A stretch of 64,000 nucleotides of DNA from Galbibacter marinus (GTDB taxonomy: Bacteria; Bacteroidota; Bacteroidia; Flavobacteriales; Flavobacteriaceae): contig NZ_AMSG01000004.1 of assembly GCF_000300875.1 (NCBI RefSeq), positions 1 through 64,000 of the forward strand, given 5' to 3'. A program made the translations under genes and the position numbers. The notes under the pieces are model-generated. The model saw nothing but the letters and a program-made list of their open reading frames with translations, searched no databases and was not told the origin of the DNA. Positions 16,211-24,790 of the stretch are shown piece by piece; position 1 is the first letter of the stretch; each line of letters starts with the position of its first letter.

Positions 16211-17266
16211 TCAATATTTATAAACCAGCGCATTAATGTTCATTCCTGCGCCTACGCTTGCAAATATAATAACATCTCCTTTATGTAATTCTTGATGAGC
16301 CATGTTTCCTTTACGTACCATATCAAAAAGCGTGGGTATGGTTGCTACCGAGCTATTTCCTAAAGTATGAATGTTCATAGGCATGATGTGCTCTGGTACC
16401 GAAGAATTGTATTGGCGATAGAATCGCTTCAAAATGGCATTGTCCATTTTTTCATTTGCCTGATGCAAAAATATTTTTTTTACTTCATCTATTGGCACCC
16501 CACTTTTATCTAGACATTCTTTCATTGCTTTGGGGACATGAGTAACGGCAAATTCATAGATTTTGCGCCCGAACATTTTTATGTACTTTCTATTTTCTTG
16601 TAACTCTTTATTATAGGACTCTCCAAAGAAAAGATAATATGCTTCTTCTGAGGTGTATGTTGCTGAGAGTTGTGAAAGGATGCCTTCTTCTGTGGAAGCA
16701 GTAAGAACAGCAGCCCCAGCGCCATCTGCGTAAATCATCGAATCCCTGTCGTGTTTGTCGACGATTCTAGAAAGGGTTTCGGCGCCGATTACAAGGCAGT
16801 TTTTAGCCATATTGGCTTTGATAAATGCTGTGGCGTGATTGCAACCTTCGATCCATCCTGGGCACCCGAAGAGTAGATCATAGGCAACACATTTAGGGTT
16901 GTTAATACCAAGAGAATGTTTCACTCGAGTGGCAATACTAGGAACAGTATCACCCTGTACACTTCCACTTGCAACATCCCCGAAATTATGAGCTACAATA
17001 ATGTAGTCTAAAGTTTCTTTGTCGATTTTTGCATCCTCAATAGCTTTCTCAGCGGCTAAAAAAGCAATATCTGAACTATTTTGGTCTTCTCTGACGTAAC
17101 GTCTTTGTTGGATCCCAGTAATAGACTCAAATTTCTCAATGATTTCTTCAGTCTCACTACCAAAGGTGCTACCATCTATATTGAGAAAATTGTGATTGAT
17201 AAAATCTTCATTTTTTGTAATCACTGATGGAATGTAAGATCCAGTTCCAATAATCCGTGTATGCAT
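16211..17266 (-). CDS. Beta-ketoacyl-ACP synthase III family protein (FabH-like)
   Basis: The 351-residue thiolase-fold enzyme has the catalytic triad of the family: Cys135 in LLFGCPGWIEG, His in FLHQANEKMDNAI (about residue 268) and Asn in HTLGNSSVAT (about 303). It condenses an acyl-CoA or acyl-ACP with malonyl-ACP. Housekeeping FabH proteins usually have DTACAG/GSACSG around the Cys, whereas FGCPGW marks the FabH-like subgroup found in secondary or special lipid pathways. Its operon position ahead of a methyltransferase and a GT2 enzyme fits a dedicated acyl product rather than bulk fatty acid synthesis. Confidence 0.85.
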   Translation of the reverse strand: MHTRIIGTGSYIPSVITKNEDFINHNFLNIDGSTFGSETEEIIEKFESITGIQQRRYVREDQNSSDIAFLAAEKAIEDAKIDKETLDYIIVAHNFGDVASGSVQGDTVPSIATRVKHSLGINNPKCVAYDLLFGCPGWIEGCNHATAFIKANMAKNCLVIGAETLSRIVDKHDRDSMIYADGAGAAVLTASTEEGILSQLSATYTSEEAYYLFFGESYNKELQENRKYIKMFGRKIYEFAVTHVPKAMKECLDKSGVPIDEVKKIFLHQANEKMDNAILKRFYRQYNSSVPEHIMPMNIHTLGNSSVATIPTLFDMVRKGNMAHQELHKGDVIIFASVGAGMNINALVYKY

Positions 17267-17282
17267 AGAGTCTATATTTTCT

Positions 17283-17290
17283 TAAAGATA
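17283..17290 (-). promoter_or_regulatory. Putative -7 element (TATCTTTA) for the ketoacyl synthase operon
   Basis: On the minus strand TATCTTTA lies 16 bases before ATG 17266. It is one base off the TAnnTTTG consensus and matches the elements at 48436 and 48626. Confidence 0.5.
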
Positions 17291-17357
17291 AGTTATGTTT
17301 TGGAGAAATTAATACCAATAATGATCTAATTACGATGTCCAACGCCAAATTTGTGAA

Positions 17358-17390
17358 TAAAAAAAATAGCCCTCTGAATATCAGAAGGCT
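17358..17390 (-). terminator. Terminator after gcvP
   Basis: On the minus strand AGCCTTCTGA (17390-17381) pairs with TCAGAGGGCT (17377-17368) around a 3-base loop, with one G-T pair, then TATTTTTTTTT. It lies 27 bases past the gcvP stop. Confidence 0.92.
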
Positions 17391-17416
17391 ATAAAAGATA
17401 TAATTTGTATGGAATG

Positions 17417-20266
17417 TTAAGCTTCCATATAAGCTTCTATCGGAGGACAGGTACACATTAAATTACGATCTCCATATGCCTCATCTACACGACGTACAGT
17501 AGGCCAAAATTTGTTTTCTGCCACATAGGGTAGAGGATATGCAGCCTCTGTTCTACTGTATGGGAACTCCCATGTATCAGAGGTGACCATTCTTAATGTA
17601 TGCGGTGCATTTTTTAATATATTTTCTGCATTGATATCAGTGATTTGATCAATTTCATTTTTAATAGAAATTAATGCTTCACAGAAACGATCTAATTCAT
17701 CCACACTTTCACTCTCAGTAGGCTCGATCATGATAGTTCCAGCTACTGGGAAGGAAACAGTAGGTGCGTGGAATCCATAATCAATAAGGCGTTTAGCGAT
17801 ATCTGTAACTTCGATTCCTTTAGCTTTAAAGGGTCTACAATCAATGATCATCTCATGAGCTGCTCTTCCTTTTTCACCTGTGTATAATACCTCAAAAGTT
17901 CCAGTGAGTTTAGCCTTGATATAATTGGCATTTAAAATAGCTGCATGAGTAGCTGTTTTAAGTCCTTTACGTCCTAACATTTTGATATAACCATAGGAGA
18001 TTAAACAAACGAGTGAGCTTCCAAAAGGTGCAGATGAGATGGCTTCTATAGCGTTATCTCCACCAGTTGTAATAATTGGATTTGAAGGTAAGAACTCTAC
18101 CAAATGTGGTGCCACACAAATTGGACCTACACCTGGGCCACCACCACCGTGTGGTATGGCGAATGTTTTGTGTAAATTCAAGTGACATACATCAGCTCCA
18201 ATAGTTGCCGGGTTGGTAAGGCCTACTTGTGCGTTCATATTTGCGCCATCCATATAGACCTGTCCACCGTTTCGGTGTATGATTTCTGTGATTTCTTTGA
18301 TAGATGATTCAAATACCCCGTGGGTAGAAGGATAGGTAACCATTAAAGCGGCTAATTCATCCTTGTATTTTTCTGCCTTCTCACCTAAATCTTGAACATC
18401 GATGTTCCCTTTTTCATCTGTTTTGGTAACCACGACTTTAAAGCCTGCTAATGCAGCCGATGCTGGATTGGTTCCGTGCGCAGAGGCCGGTATAAGACAA
18501 ATATTTCTATGCCCTTGTCCGTTGGCTTCATGATATGCTCTAATGACCATGAGTCCGCTAAATTCTCCTTGAGCACCTGAGTTAGGCTGAAGTGAAGTTC
18601 CAGCGAATCCAGTGATGACATTGAGCTGATGCTCTAGTTCATTTAATACTTCCAAATATCCTTCCGCTTGGTTTAAAGGAACAAATGGGTGAATGTTACC
18701 CCACTCATCCCAGCTAATAGGAAGCATTTCAGAGGCCGCATTTAATTTCATAGTACAGGAGCCAAGAGAAATCATCGAATGGTTAAGCGCTAAGTCTTTT
18801 CGTTCTAACTTTTTGATATAACGCATAAGTTCTGTCTCGGAGTGGTAATTGTTAAATACCTCGTTCTCCATAAATGGACTTTGTCTTTGATTTTCTTCTA
18901 AAATGGTGGTTTTCTGGGTGATTTCTGATATGTCGTTCGCTGTTTTTCCAGCAGCTTCAGCAAATATCCTAACAATGGCATTTAGATCGTTAAGACTTAC
19001 TGTTTCATTCAAAGAAATAGCAACCTTATCTTCCTTAGGATATAAAAAGTTGATTTGTTGTGCTTCCGCTAATGGTCTTATTTTTGAAGCATCTGCTTCG
19101 ATTAAAAGGGTGTCAAAATAAGATGCGTTATTTTGTTGATATCCTAAAGATTTTAATGCATCACTAAGGCTTACAGCGGAATGATGTACCTTGTCTGCAA
19201 TATATTTTAATCCTTTGGGACCGTGGTAAACAGCATACATTCCAGCCATTACTGCTAGAAGTACCTGAGCGGTACAAATATTTGAGGTTGCTTTGTCTCT
19301 TTTAATATGCTGTTCACGAGTTTGTAAAGCCATACGGAGTCCTATACGTCCATCCATATCTCTTGTAACCCCAATGATTCTTCCTGGGATATTTCTTTTA
19401 TAGGCTTCTTTGGTCGCGAAATAAGCAGCGTGTGGTCCACCATATCCTAATGGAATACCAAAGCGCTGTGTTGTTCCCACTACTACCTCAGCTCCAAATT
19501 CACCAGGAGGTGTTAAACTCACCAAACTTAATATGTCTGCAGCAACGGCTACTTTAATTTCGTTTTCGTTGGCTTTAGCTACAAATTCATGGTAGTTGTA
19601 GACCGCTCCAAATTTCCCAGGATATTGAAGCAGGGCTCCAAAATAATCACTTGAGAAATCAAAATTTTCGTATGTATCTATTTGCAGTTCGATATCAAGT
19701 GGAGCTGCATGCGATTTAAGGATCGAAATGGTCTGTGGTAAAACCTGATCTGAAACAAAGAATTTGTTAGCTCCGTTTTTCTTTTGATCACGGCTTCGAA
19801 CACTAAAAAGCATAGACATTGCCTCTGCAGCAGCGGTACCTTCATCTAGCAAGGATGCATTTGCAATTTCCATTCCAGTTAGGTCACAGACCATTGTTTG
19901 GAAATTTAATAGGGCTTCTAATCGACCCTGGGCGATCTCTGCTTGGTAAGGAGTGTATGCGGTATACCATCCTGGGTTTTCAAGGATATTTCTCTTAATC
20001 ACCGAAGGAGTAATGGATTCGTGATATCCTAGTCCAATAAATGTTCTGAAAACTTTATTCTTTTTTGCTAGGTTTTTTAAATGACCTAGGTACTCATATT
20101 CCGACATTGCCGGAGGTAAGTCTAATTCGTCCTTGAGTCTAATCCCTGCAGGGACAGTTTGTGCTATAAGTTCGTCAATAGTATCAACGCCTATGACGTT
20201 AAGCATACTATTTAAATCATCTTCTTGAGGTCCAACATGACGAGTAACGAAAGAATCTGTTTTCAT
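17417..20266 (-). CDS. gcvP: Glycine dehydrogenase (decarboxylating), P-protein
   Basis: The 949-residue PLP enzyme is the single-chain P-protein of the glycine cleavage system. It decarboxylates glycine and passes the aminomethyl group to the H-protein lipoamide. It opens with FVTRHVGP and contains the two tandem aminotransferase-like halves. The PLP lysine lies in HLNLHKTFAIPHGGGGPG (about residue 700). SLGSCTMKLNAASEM and DGANMNAQVG are further family blocks. gcvH and gcvT are not in the window. The strong -7 element TACTTTTG (20297-20304) gives a leader of about 25 bases, too short for a glycine riboswitch. Confidence 0.97.
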   Translation of the reverse strand: MKTDSFVTRHVGPQEDDLNSMLNVIGVDTIDELIAQTVPAGIRLKDELDLPPAMSEYEYLGHLKNLAKKNKVFRTFIGLGYHESITPSVIKRNILENPGWYTAYTPYQAEIAQGRLEALLNFQTMVCDLTGMEIANASLLDEGTAAAEAMSMLFSVRSRDQKKNGANKFFVSDQVLPQTISILKSHAAPLDIELQIDTYENFDFSSDYFGALLQYPGKFGAVYNYHEFVAKANENEIKVAVAADILSLVSLTPPGEFGAEVVVGTTQRFGIPLGYGGPHAAYFATKEAYKRNIPGRIIGVTRDMDGRIGLRMALQTREQHIKRDKATSNICTAQVLLAVMAGMYAVYHGPKGLKYIADKVHHSAVSLSDALKSLGYQQNNASYFDTLLIEADASKIRPLAEAQQINFLYPKEDKVAISLNETVSLNDLNAIVRIFAEAAGKTANDISEITQKTTILEENQRQSPFMENEVFNNYHSETELMRYIKKLERKDLALNHSMISLGSCTMKLNAASEMLPISWDEWGNIHPFVPLNQAEGYLEVLNELEHQLNVITGFAGTSLQPNSGAQGEFSGLMVIRAYHEANGQGHRNICLIPASAHGTNPASAALAGFKVVVTKTDEKGNIDVQDLGEKAEKYKDELAALMVTYPSTHGVFESSIKEITEIIHRNGGQVYMDGANMNAQVGLTNPATIGADVCHLNLHKTFAIPHGGGGPGVGPICVAPHLVEFLPSNPIITTGGDNAIEAISSAPFGSSLVCLISYGYIKMLGRKGLKTATHAAILNANYIKAKLTGTFEVLYTGEKGRAAHEMIIDCRPFKAKGIEVTDIAKRLIDYGFHAPTVSFPVAGTIMIEPTESESVDELDRFCEALISIKNEIDQITDINAENILKNAPHTLRMVTSDTWEFPYSRTEAAYPLPYVAENKFWPTVRRVDEAYGDRNLMCTCPPIEAYMEA

Positions 20267-20296
20267 ACTAATCGACTAATTATGTTATATTTTGCG

Positions 20297-20335
20297 CAAA
20301 AGTACATATTATATTTCTTTAAAAAAGTACTTTTG
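20297..20335. promoter_or_regulatory. Divergent -7 elements as an inverted repeat (gcvP / UbiA-like gene)
   Basis: CAAAAGTAC (20297-20305) and GTACTTTTG (20327-20335) are exact inverted copies separated by 21 bases. Each outer octamer reads TACTTTTG in the direction of its gene: minus toward gcvP (start 20266) and plus toward the gene at 20402. Confidence 0.65.
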
Positions 20336-20401
20336 AAATGCCTTTAATTAAAGTTTTAAACAACTTGTTAGAAGTTATAAACTTGATGGGACTTATCGAA
20401 T

Positions 20402-21214
20402 ATGGAATGGTTAAAAAAGATGTTCAACTTTTATCTGGATGCTAATATACATGTGGCCTTGGGCGTGTATGCACTAGTTCAGGTGACCTTGTTGGAGTAC
20501 GACCTTCCTTATGATGAACCTATATCCTTAGCCTTGTTTTTTGGAACCATAGTAGAATATGGCTTTATCAAATACGCCTCTTTGGCGAAGCATTATCTTT
20601 TTGTAAGACAGAAATATCTGAAATTAATACAGTTTTTTAGTTTTTCATGTGCTCTTATTGCCATATATTATGTGAGTCAGTTGAATTTAAGAACGATTTT
20701 GGTGACAGCGGCCTTGGTTCTTGTCGCTTTTTTATATGTGGTGCCTTCCATGACAACTAAAAAAAATCTTAGAAGTTTAAAAGGTATTAAGGCCTTTGTG
20801 GTTAGTTTAACCTGGTCAGCCTCCACGCTGTTGTTGCCACTTTTAAATAATGATGTGCCGATAACCTCAGATGTACTAATCGATTTGGTGCAGCGCTTTT
20901 TGTTTATTCTTGCCCTGATGGTTCCTTTTGAAATAAGAGATCTTAAGTATGATGAACCCAATTTAATAACCATACCTCAAGTTTTTGGTGTTAGTGGTTC
21001 GCGCTTATTTGGTATGGTGTTGTTGGTATTTTTTGTTGTATTTGGGTTGTTGAAATCCGATTTAAATACAAATAGTCTGTATGTGGAGTGGGCCGTTGCC
21101 TTAATGCTACTTTTAGCCTTGGCCTTTACTAGAGAAAATCAATCTAGATATTTTGCTAGTTTTTTTGTTGAGGGAATCTCGATTCTTTGGTGGTTGGGGT
21201 TATTATTGTTTTAG
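20402..21214 (+). CDS. Polytopic membrane protein, UbiA-like fold suspected
   Basis: The 270-residue protein has about eight hydrophobic segments and almost no soluble part. The segment NLRSLKGIKAFVVSLTWSAST (about residues 122-142), followed later by FEIRDLKYDEPN, resembles the second half of UbiA-type prenyltransferases, in which an Asp-rich loop binds diphosphate. The first Asp-rich motif (NDxxDxxxD) is not visible; the corresponding region reads DANIHVALG. It may be a diverged or non-catalytic relative. Its stop overlaps the convergent stop of the next gene by 4 bases. The putative promoter is at 20328-20335. Confidence 0.6.
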   Translation: MEWLKKMFNFYLDANIHVALGVYALVQVTLLEYDLPYDEPISLALFFGTIVEYGFIKYASLAKHYLFVRQKYLKLIQFFSFSCALIAIYYVSQLNLRTILVTAALVLVAFLYVVPSMTTKKNLRSLKGIKAFVVSLTWSASTLLLPLLNNDVPITSDVLIDLVQRFLFILALMVPFEIRDLKYDEPNLITIPQVFGVSGSRLFGMVLLVFFVVFGLLKSDLNTNSLYVEWAVALMLLLALAFTRENQSRYFASFFVEGISILWWLGLLLF

Positions 21215-21462
21215 GAGAAACCATCAATTTTTCGCTTCATCTCAACTTTCTTTTCTTTGTCTAGGGTCTTGATTTTTGCTTCTTTGCAAAGTTGAGTTAA
21301 ATCAGAGTTCTTTTTAGAGTAGGACTTGGTGGCTTTACACCACATGATTCGAAACCTTAGTTTTAATCGTTCGAGAAGAGTCGCTTCTCCATACTGCATC
21401 TTGTCACAAATATGTTTTGCCTGCTCACAGGAGACCAAAAGCGTGTTCTTTTTTTTACTCAT
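21211..21462 (-). CDS. Small Cys/His protein coupled to an ECF sigma factor; possible anti-sigma factor
   Basis: This 83-residue basic protein has CEQAKHICDKMQYGEAT near the start and then ERLKLRFRIMWCKATKSYSKK and LCKEA. The spacing HxxxC with two later cysteines resembles the short zinc-binding anti-sigma domain. There is no transmembrane segment. It overlaps the 3' end of the sigma factor gene by 8 bases, so translation is coupled. This supports, but does not prove, a sigma/anti-sigma pair. Confidence 0.6.
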   Translation of the reverse strand: MSKKKNTLLVSCEQAKHICDKMQYGEATLLERLKLRFRIMWCKATKSYSKKNSDLTQLCKEAKIKTLDKEKKVEMKRKIDGFS

Positions 21463-22036
21463 TTTTATACCAATTATTTTCCAAGCACTCCATTAAGGTG
21501 GTTCTTGCTCTATGGATGATTACCCATAGGTTAGACGCTGTGATATTCAATTCTTTACAAATATCTTCCGTCTCCATGCCCTGAATGGTTTTCTTGATAA
21601 AGACTTCCGCTTGTTTTTTTGGAAGTTTTGTTAAACAATCTTGAATGGCTAATCCTAGTTCTTTATTTTGTATTGCGTCCTCTGCGTTTAGGTCATAGGT
21701 ATCAGCTACTTTTTGTTCGAGCCAAGAACCTTCCTGCTCACCATCAAAGTTTAAATCCATCTTGACCTCTGCCTTTCCTTTGTTGGAATTGATTTTTCGG
21801 TAGTGGTCGATAATTTTTCTTTTTAAAATGGAAATAAGCCAAGTTCGTTCTGCTGCTTCCCCTTTGAAATTTTCTGCGGATTTTAAGCCGGCCAAAAAAG
21901 TATCTTGTACCAAATCTTCAGCGATGATGGTATCATTTACTCTGGAAATTGTGTAATTGAATAGGTAGTCTGCATAGAGATCAACCCATTTAGAAGGATT
22001 TAACTTGTGTTTTGGCACGGTTGTGAAAGTTTCCAT
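21455..22036 (-). CDS. ECF-type RNA polymerase sigma factor
   Basis: The 193-residue protein has region 2 around residues 20-85 (ADYLFNYTISRVNDTIIAEDLVQDTFLAGLKS, then RTWLISILKRKIIDHYRK) and region 4 around 128-185 (LTKLPKKQAEVFIKKTIQGMETEDICKELNITASNLWVIIHRARTTLMECL). No region 1.1 or 3 is present, as expected for group 4 factors. ATG 22036 is preferred to TTG 22039. It lies just ahead of the small Cys/His protein and diverges from the rhodanese gene. The regulon cannot be inferred. Confidence 0.92.
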   Translation of the reverse strand: METFTTVPKHKLNPSKWVDLYADYLFNYTISRVNDTIIAEDLVQDTFLAGLKSAENFKGEAAERTWLISILKRKIIDHYRKINSNKGKAEVKMDLNFDGEQEGSWLEQKVADTYDLNAEDAIQNKELGLAIQDCLTKLPKKQAEVFIKKTIQGMETEDICKELNITASNLWVIIHRARTTLMECLENNWYKNE

Positions 22037-22063
22037 CAAATGTAAAATAAAAAGTTTAAATAC

Positions 22064-22071
22064 TACCTTTG
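22064..22071 (+). promoter_or_regulatory. Putative -7 element (TACCTTTG) for the rhodanese gene
   Basis: TACCTTTG matches TAnnTTTG and lies 22 bases before ATG 22094. A -33 element is not obvious. Confidence 0.6.
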
Positions 22072-22093
22072 TAAAGAATTAAATTAGATAACA

Positions 22094-22465
22094 ATGAGAA
22101 ATCTAGTCTTATTGACATTTTTACTTACAAGTGCTTTGATGAGTGCGCAGTTTAAATCTGCTCCTATTTCTACCTGGGAGGGAAATCAAAGCGAGCATGC
22201 TATTTTGATCGATGTAAGAACAGCCGAGGAGTTTGACCAGGGTCATCTTTGTGATGCTTTAAATATCGATTATAAGGCTGAGGATTTTAAAGAACATATT
22301 GAAAAACTACCCAAATCAACTCCAGTGTATCTGTATTGTAGAACTGGCAAGCGAAGTGAAAGTGCAGCAACTCTGCTTCAGGAGTTAGGTTTTGAAAATA
22401 TCACTAACCTTGAAGGTGGGTATGTGGCCTACTCTGAGGACGGTGGGACGCCATGTCTTGAGTAA
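22094..22465 (+). CDS. Exported rhodanese-like domain protein
   Basis: The 123-residue protein has an N-terminal signal peptide (about residues 1-19, ending SALMSAQ) followed by a single rhodanese domain. The domain shows ILIDVRTAEEFDQGHL (CH2A motif) and the active-site loop YLYCRTGKRS with Cys about residue 82. Single-domain periplasmic rhodaneses carry persulfide sulfur or act in envelope redox chemistry; the acceptor is unknown. It sits between the sigma factor (divergent) and the MFS exporter (convergent). Confidence 0.9.
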   Translation: MRNLVLLTFLLTSALMSAQFKSAPISTWEGNQSEHAILIDVRTAEEFDQGHLCDALNIDYKAEDFKEHIEKLPKSTPVYLYCRTGKRSESAATLLQELGFENITNLEGGYVAYSEDGGTPCLE

Positions 22466-22474
22466 AGATGTCAC

Positions 22475-23725
22475 TTAAGCTGGTGAATCATCTAGTTCAC
22501 TTTGATTTCCTAATGGCAGCATTTCTTTGCTTAAAAATGAGCATACTCCAATTAGTATAATTGTTGTTCCTAAGATGATGAAAGTGACGTTAATTCCAAT
22601 GGTGTCTGCTAGAAAACCTGTACCTAACAACCCTATTAATGAAGGAAGTAAAGAGATACTAAAAAACATAGCGAAAACTCTTCCTAAAAGTAAAGGGTCG
22701 ATATTCTGTTGTATAATGGTTGTAAAGCACGCATTGTAAAGCGATCCCGCGATACCAGATAGAGTAGTTAACAATACAAAGATCCAAAAAGCCCAAGCTG
22801 GTAACAATCCTGATATAGCAAAAGCTAGTCCCATCAGAAGATAGGTGTAATTTATTAATGTAACTTTGTTTGTCTTTAATTTTAATACACCTAGAACACC
22901 GCCTCCAATTAGCATGCCTACACCCCAGCTTGCCTCAACTATACTCATGTGGAATGCCTCACCGTTATAATGTTCTAAAGTCATCAGAGGAAACAATACA
23001 GCTATAGGCATAATACAAATGGTGGCCAGGACGGAAAACAAAAACAAGAGTGAAATTCCTTTATTTGAGGTGATCGCTTTTAACCCTAATTGCATATCCG
23101 CAAAGAGTTGTCTACTTCCAGTGGAGGTTTGCTTTTCTTGTTTAGGGTGTGGTATTTTAACTAGTAATAAGGAGGCTATTGCAAATACTGCTCCTATAAT
23201 ATCAATATACATCACATACGCGATATCCATAAATCCTATAGCCAAGGCTCCAAGTGCTGGTCCTGCTATATTGGAAACCGATTGGATAATTTGATTGATG
23301 CCAGCAACTCTCAGTAATTCAGATTTGGGAGCTAGCATTGGAACTGCGGCCTGCATTGCAGGCATGTGGAAAGCTGATCCCGCGGATCTAAATGCTAATA
23401 GGGTGTAGATTAGCCACAAGGAAGCGTTCCCGTAATGGAATAATAGTGCTATGATTAAGGTGCAACATGCTATAAAGCCATCGGAGAAAATCATTGTTTT
23501 TCTACGGTCCCAACGATCGACGAAAACACCCGAAAATAACCCTATAATGGACTGTGGTAGCAAGGCAGCGATAGCTGCATAGGCTAACACCTCCGCAGAT
23601 CCAGTCTCAAGGCTTAGCCAGATAATGATCGCAAAGTTTACAAGGGAACTACTGATTAGGGACATGAACTGCCCTGCCCATATGATCCCGAAGTTGCGCT
23701 TCCAATTAAGTTTGATGTCCGACAT
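22475..23725 (-). CDS. MFS transporter, drug/solute exporter type
   Basis: The 416-residue inner-membrane protein has about 12 hydrophobic segments. The inter-TM2/3 motif reads GVFVDRWDRRKTMIFSDG, the MFS motif A (GxxxDRxGRR). It begins NFGIIWAGQFMSLISSSLVNFAI, typical of the enterobactin-exporter/MefA-like branch of antibiotic and siderophore efflux pumps. The substrate is unknown. It is monocistronic as far as can be seen, convergent with the rhodanese gene at a 9-base gap. Confidence 0.88.
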   Translation of the reverse strand: MSDIKLNWKRNFGIIWAGQFMSLISSSLVNFAIIIWLSLETGSAEVLAYAAIAALLPQSIIGLFSGVFVDRWDRRKTMIFSDGFIACCTLIIALLFHYGNASLWLIYTLLAFRSAGSAFHMPAMQAAVPMLAPKSELLRVAGINQIIQSVSNIAGPALGALAIGFMDIAYVMYIDIIGAVFAIASLLLVKIPHPKQEKQTSTGSRQLFADMQLGLKAITSNKGISLLFLFSVLATICIMPIAVLFPLMTLEHYNGEAFHMSIVEASWGVGMLIGGGVLGVLKLKTNKVTLINYTYLLMGLAFAISGLLPAWAFWIFVLLTTLSGIAGSLYNACFTTIIQQNIDPLLLGRVFAMFFSISLLPSLIGLLGTGFLADTIGINVTFIILGTTIILIGVCSFLSKEMLPLGNQSELDDSPA

Positions 23726-24076
23726 AACTTTTTTAACAATAAGCTATTAAAGATGGATTTGCTTGTAAATGGTTGCTTAAAATTAATAGAAAAATGATTT
23801 GTTTGGATGTATCATTTTTTGACTACAATAATAGGTTAACGCGGAGGGTCAAATTGGTAGCATGAAGGTCCAAAGTAAACATGGTAATTTTACAAACGTT
23901 ATAGTTTTAGAGGTTATATAGTAGGTTCCATTTTTCCTTGGTAATTTCATATTTGTAGGTGCCATAAAATGTATTGACTAAGCAGCTTTTGTGCAGAACA
24001 GCTACTTTAAGAACATTTGCTCAAGCTAAATAAGGCGATTTTTCAATGTATCGAAACACCATCATTAGGATATAAA
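23726..24076. other. Intergenic stretch with no recognisable content
   Basis: This lies between the start of the MFS gene and the stop of pdxJ. It is AT-rich. The longest plus-strand frame with an ATG has only about 19 codons. I saw no tRNA-like fold, strong terminator or TAnnTTTG promoter. Confidence 0.5.
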
Positions 24077-24790
24077 TTACTTCAAGCGATGCAGATACAT
24101 TTGAATGACATTTTCCAATCCGAGATATAAGGATTCTGCGATAAGTGCATGACCTATTGAGACCTCTAATAGGTTAGGGATGTTTTGTTTAAAGAAAGCA
24201 GTGTTTTCCAAGTTCAAATCGTGACCTGCGTTTAAACCTAACCCGACTTCTGCTGCTATATTAGCAGCATCAATATAAGGCTTGATGGCAGTTTTATCTC
24301 CTTTTTCAAAGGCAGCTGCATAACCTTCTGTATAGAGTTCAATGCGATCAGTCCCTGTTTGTGCTGCTCCTTGAACCATGGTAACATCAGGATCTACAAA
24401 AATAGATGTTCGAATGTTGTTTTGTTTAAACTCCTTAATGATTTCAGTTAAATAATCTTTGTGCTTTACGGTGTCCCAACCTGCATTTGATGTAATGGCA
24501 TCTTCTGCATCTGGAACCAAAGTGACCTGTGCAGGCTTTACTTCCAAAACTAATTTGATAAAACTATCAATAGGGTTTCCTTCGATATTAAATTCTGTGG
24601 TTATTACCCCAGGAAGGTCTCTTGTATCTTGATATCGGATATGACGTTCATCTGGTCTTGGGTGGACCGTAATTCCTTGTGCTCCAAAAGACTCAATGTC
24701 GCGGGCTACTTTTAAAAGGTCAGGTACATTTCCTCCTCTTGAATTACGAAGGGTTGCTATTTTGTTGATGTTAACGCTTAACTTAGTCAT
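24077..24790 (-). CDS. pdxJ: Pyridoxine 5'-phosphate synthase
   Basis: The 237-residue TIM-barrel enzyme condenses 1-deoxyxylulose 5-phosphate with 3-amino-2-oxopropyl phosphate to pyridoxine 5'-phosphate in the DXP-dependent vitamin B6 route. Visible family blocks are [55 protein letters not shown] and [14 protein letters not shown], with the last carrying the phosphate/His contact. The length fits the family (about 236-245). It appears monocistronic. Confidence 0.95.
   Translation of the reverse strand: MTKLSVNINKIATLRNSRGGNVPDLLKVARDIESFGAQGITVHPRPDERHIRYQDTRDLPGVITTEFNIEGNPIDSFIKLVLEVKPAQVTLVPDAEDAITSNAGWDTVKHKDYLTEIIKEFKQNNIRTSIFVDPDVTMVQGAAQTGTDRIELYTEGYAAAFEKGDKTAIKPYIDAANIAAEVGLGLNAGHDLNLENTAFFKQNIPNLLEVSIGHALIAESLYLGLENVIQMYLHRLK

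Noticed and set aside
17208-17456. Minus-strand frame of 82 codons across the gcvP-ketoacyl synthase junction
   Set aside because: It overlaps both real genes in another frame and runs through the gcvP terminator; no protein-like pattern.
20267-20296. Possible glycine riboswitch upstream of gcvP
   Set aside because: The leader between the -7 element and the ATG is about 30 bases, far too short.
22037-22044. TACATTTG on the minus strand right at the ECF sigma start
   Set aside because: It matches the -7 consensus but touches ATG 22036, so a transcript starting there would begin inside the gene; a leaderless mRNA is possible but unsupported.
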